Positions 6,553-6,718 of a stretch of 6,718 nt of DNA are shown piece after piece (within the stretch, counting starts at the first letter, position 1; the number at the start of each line of letters is the position of its first letter). This stretch comes from Desulfobacterales bacterium (GTDB lineage Bacteria; Desulfobacterota; Desulfobacteria; Desulfobacterales; Desulfobacteraceae): assembly GCA_022361315.1 (NCBI GenBank), contig JAKSBB010000937.1:1-6718 (forward strand), written 5' to 3'. The translations under genes and the position numbers were made by a program. The notes under the pieces were generated by a model. It did not search any database. It was given only the letters and a program-made list of their open reading frames with translations, and had not been told where the DNA came from.

Positions 6553-6718
6553 CTATGCGCCATGATTTTTATATCCCCGGAATCCAACGCCGGGGGATGC
6601 GGTTGATTTTGATTTGACGGTTGGCATCTCATTGGGCACAGGATAGTTTCAACAGCCAGCTATGGTGGGTGTATTCAATTGACGAATCCTCAGGGCGCTC
6701 ACATATATCCACAATAAC
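6553..6718. other. Non-coding or undetermined right edge
   Basis: No convincing gene. On the minus strand one frame is open from the window edge to a TGA at 6631-6629, giving 29 residues (beginning VIVDICERPEDSS). It could be the tail of a gene entering from the right or a chance open frame; the stretch is too short to decide. If real, it would end 76 bases before the small membrane protein. Confidence 0.25.
6573..6598. repeat. Short GC-rich inverted repeat upstream of the small gene
   Basis: CCCCGG (6575-6580) and CCGGGG (6590-6595) form a six-base stem around a nine-base loop, extended to ATCCCCGG and CCGGGGGAT with one bulged G. It sits 20 bases before the 6552 start. Neither side has a proper T-run, so it is more likely a leader hairpin, operator or chance palindrome than a terminator. 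Confidence 0.35.

Noticed and set aside
6573..6598. Rho-independent terminator
   Set aside because: A hairpin is present but neither strand has a T-run directly after the stem.

Overview
The window holds a minus-strand two-component signalling locus plus one small membrane-anchored protein of unknown function. It suggests a moderately GC-rich, Gram-negative, signalling-rich bacterium. Hybrid histidine kinases with several periplasmic solute-binding modules beside sigma-54 response regulators are common in Desulfobacterota (Desulfobacterales-like), but that placement is inference from architecture and is only weakly supported.

Layout, read in the direction of transcription (right to left). 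From 6718 to 6553 there is a short stretch with no convincing gene, containing one small inverted repeat. From 6552 to 6058 lies a 164-residue protein with an N-terminal membrane anchor. From 6057 to 5858 is a 200-base non-coding gap with an inverted repeat and only a weak promoter-like match. From 5857 to 1289 runs a 1522-residue hybrid sensor kinase: signal peptide, four periplasmic venus-flytrap (SBP_bac_3-like) domains, one membrane helix, HisKA, HATPase_c, receiver and HPt. Its stop codon overlaps the start of the last gene (ATGA). That gene, from 1292 to the window edge, is a sigma-54-dependent NtrC-type response regulator whose C-terminal DNA-binding end lies outside the window.

How the two signalling genes probably work together: small solutes bind the periplasmic flytraps, the signal crosses the single membrane helix directly to the kinase core, and phosphate passes His1022 -> Asp1308 -> His1456 within the kinase and then to Asp60 of the regulator. 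The regulator would then activate sigma-54 promoters. All relay residues are present in the sequence; the cross-protein step is inferred from the translational coupling.

The most unusual point is the sensor half. The first three flytraps repeat with an exact 228-residue period at a shared DFWRLW-type motif, and copies 1 and 3 share a 20-base identical DNA segment. The fourth is a separate, canonical BvgS-type flytrap next to the membrane. No mobile element, CRISPR array, tRNA or rRNA was seen.
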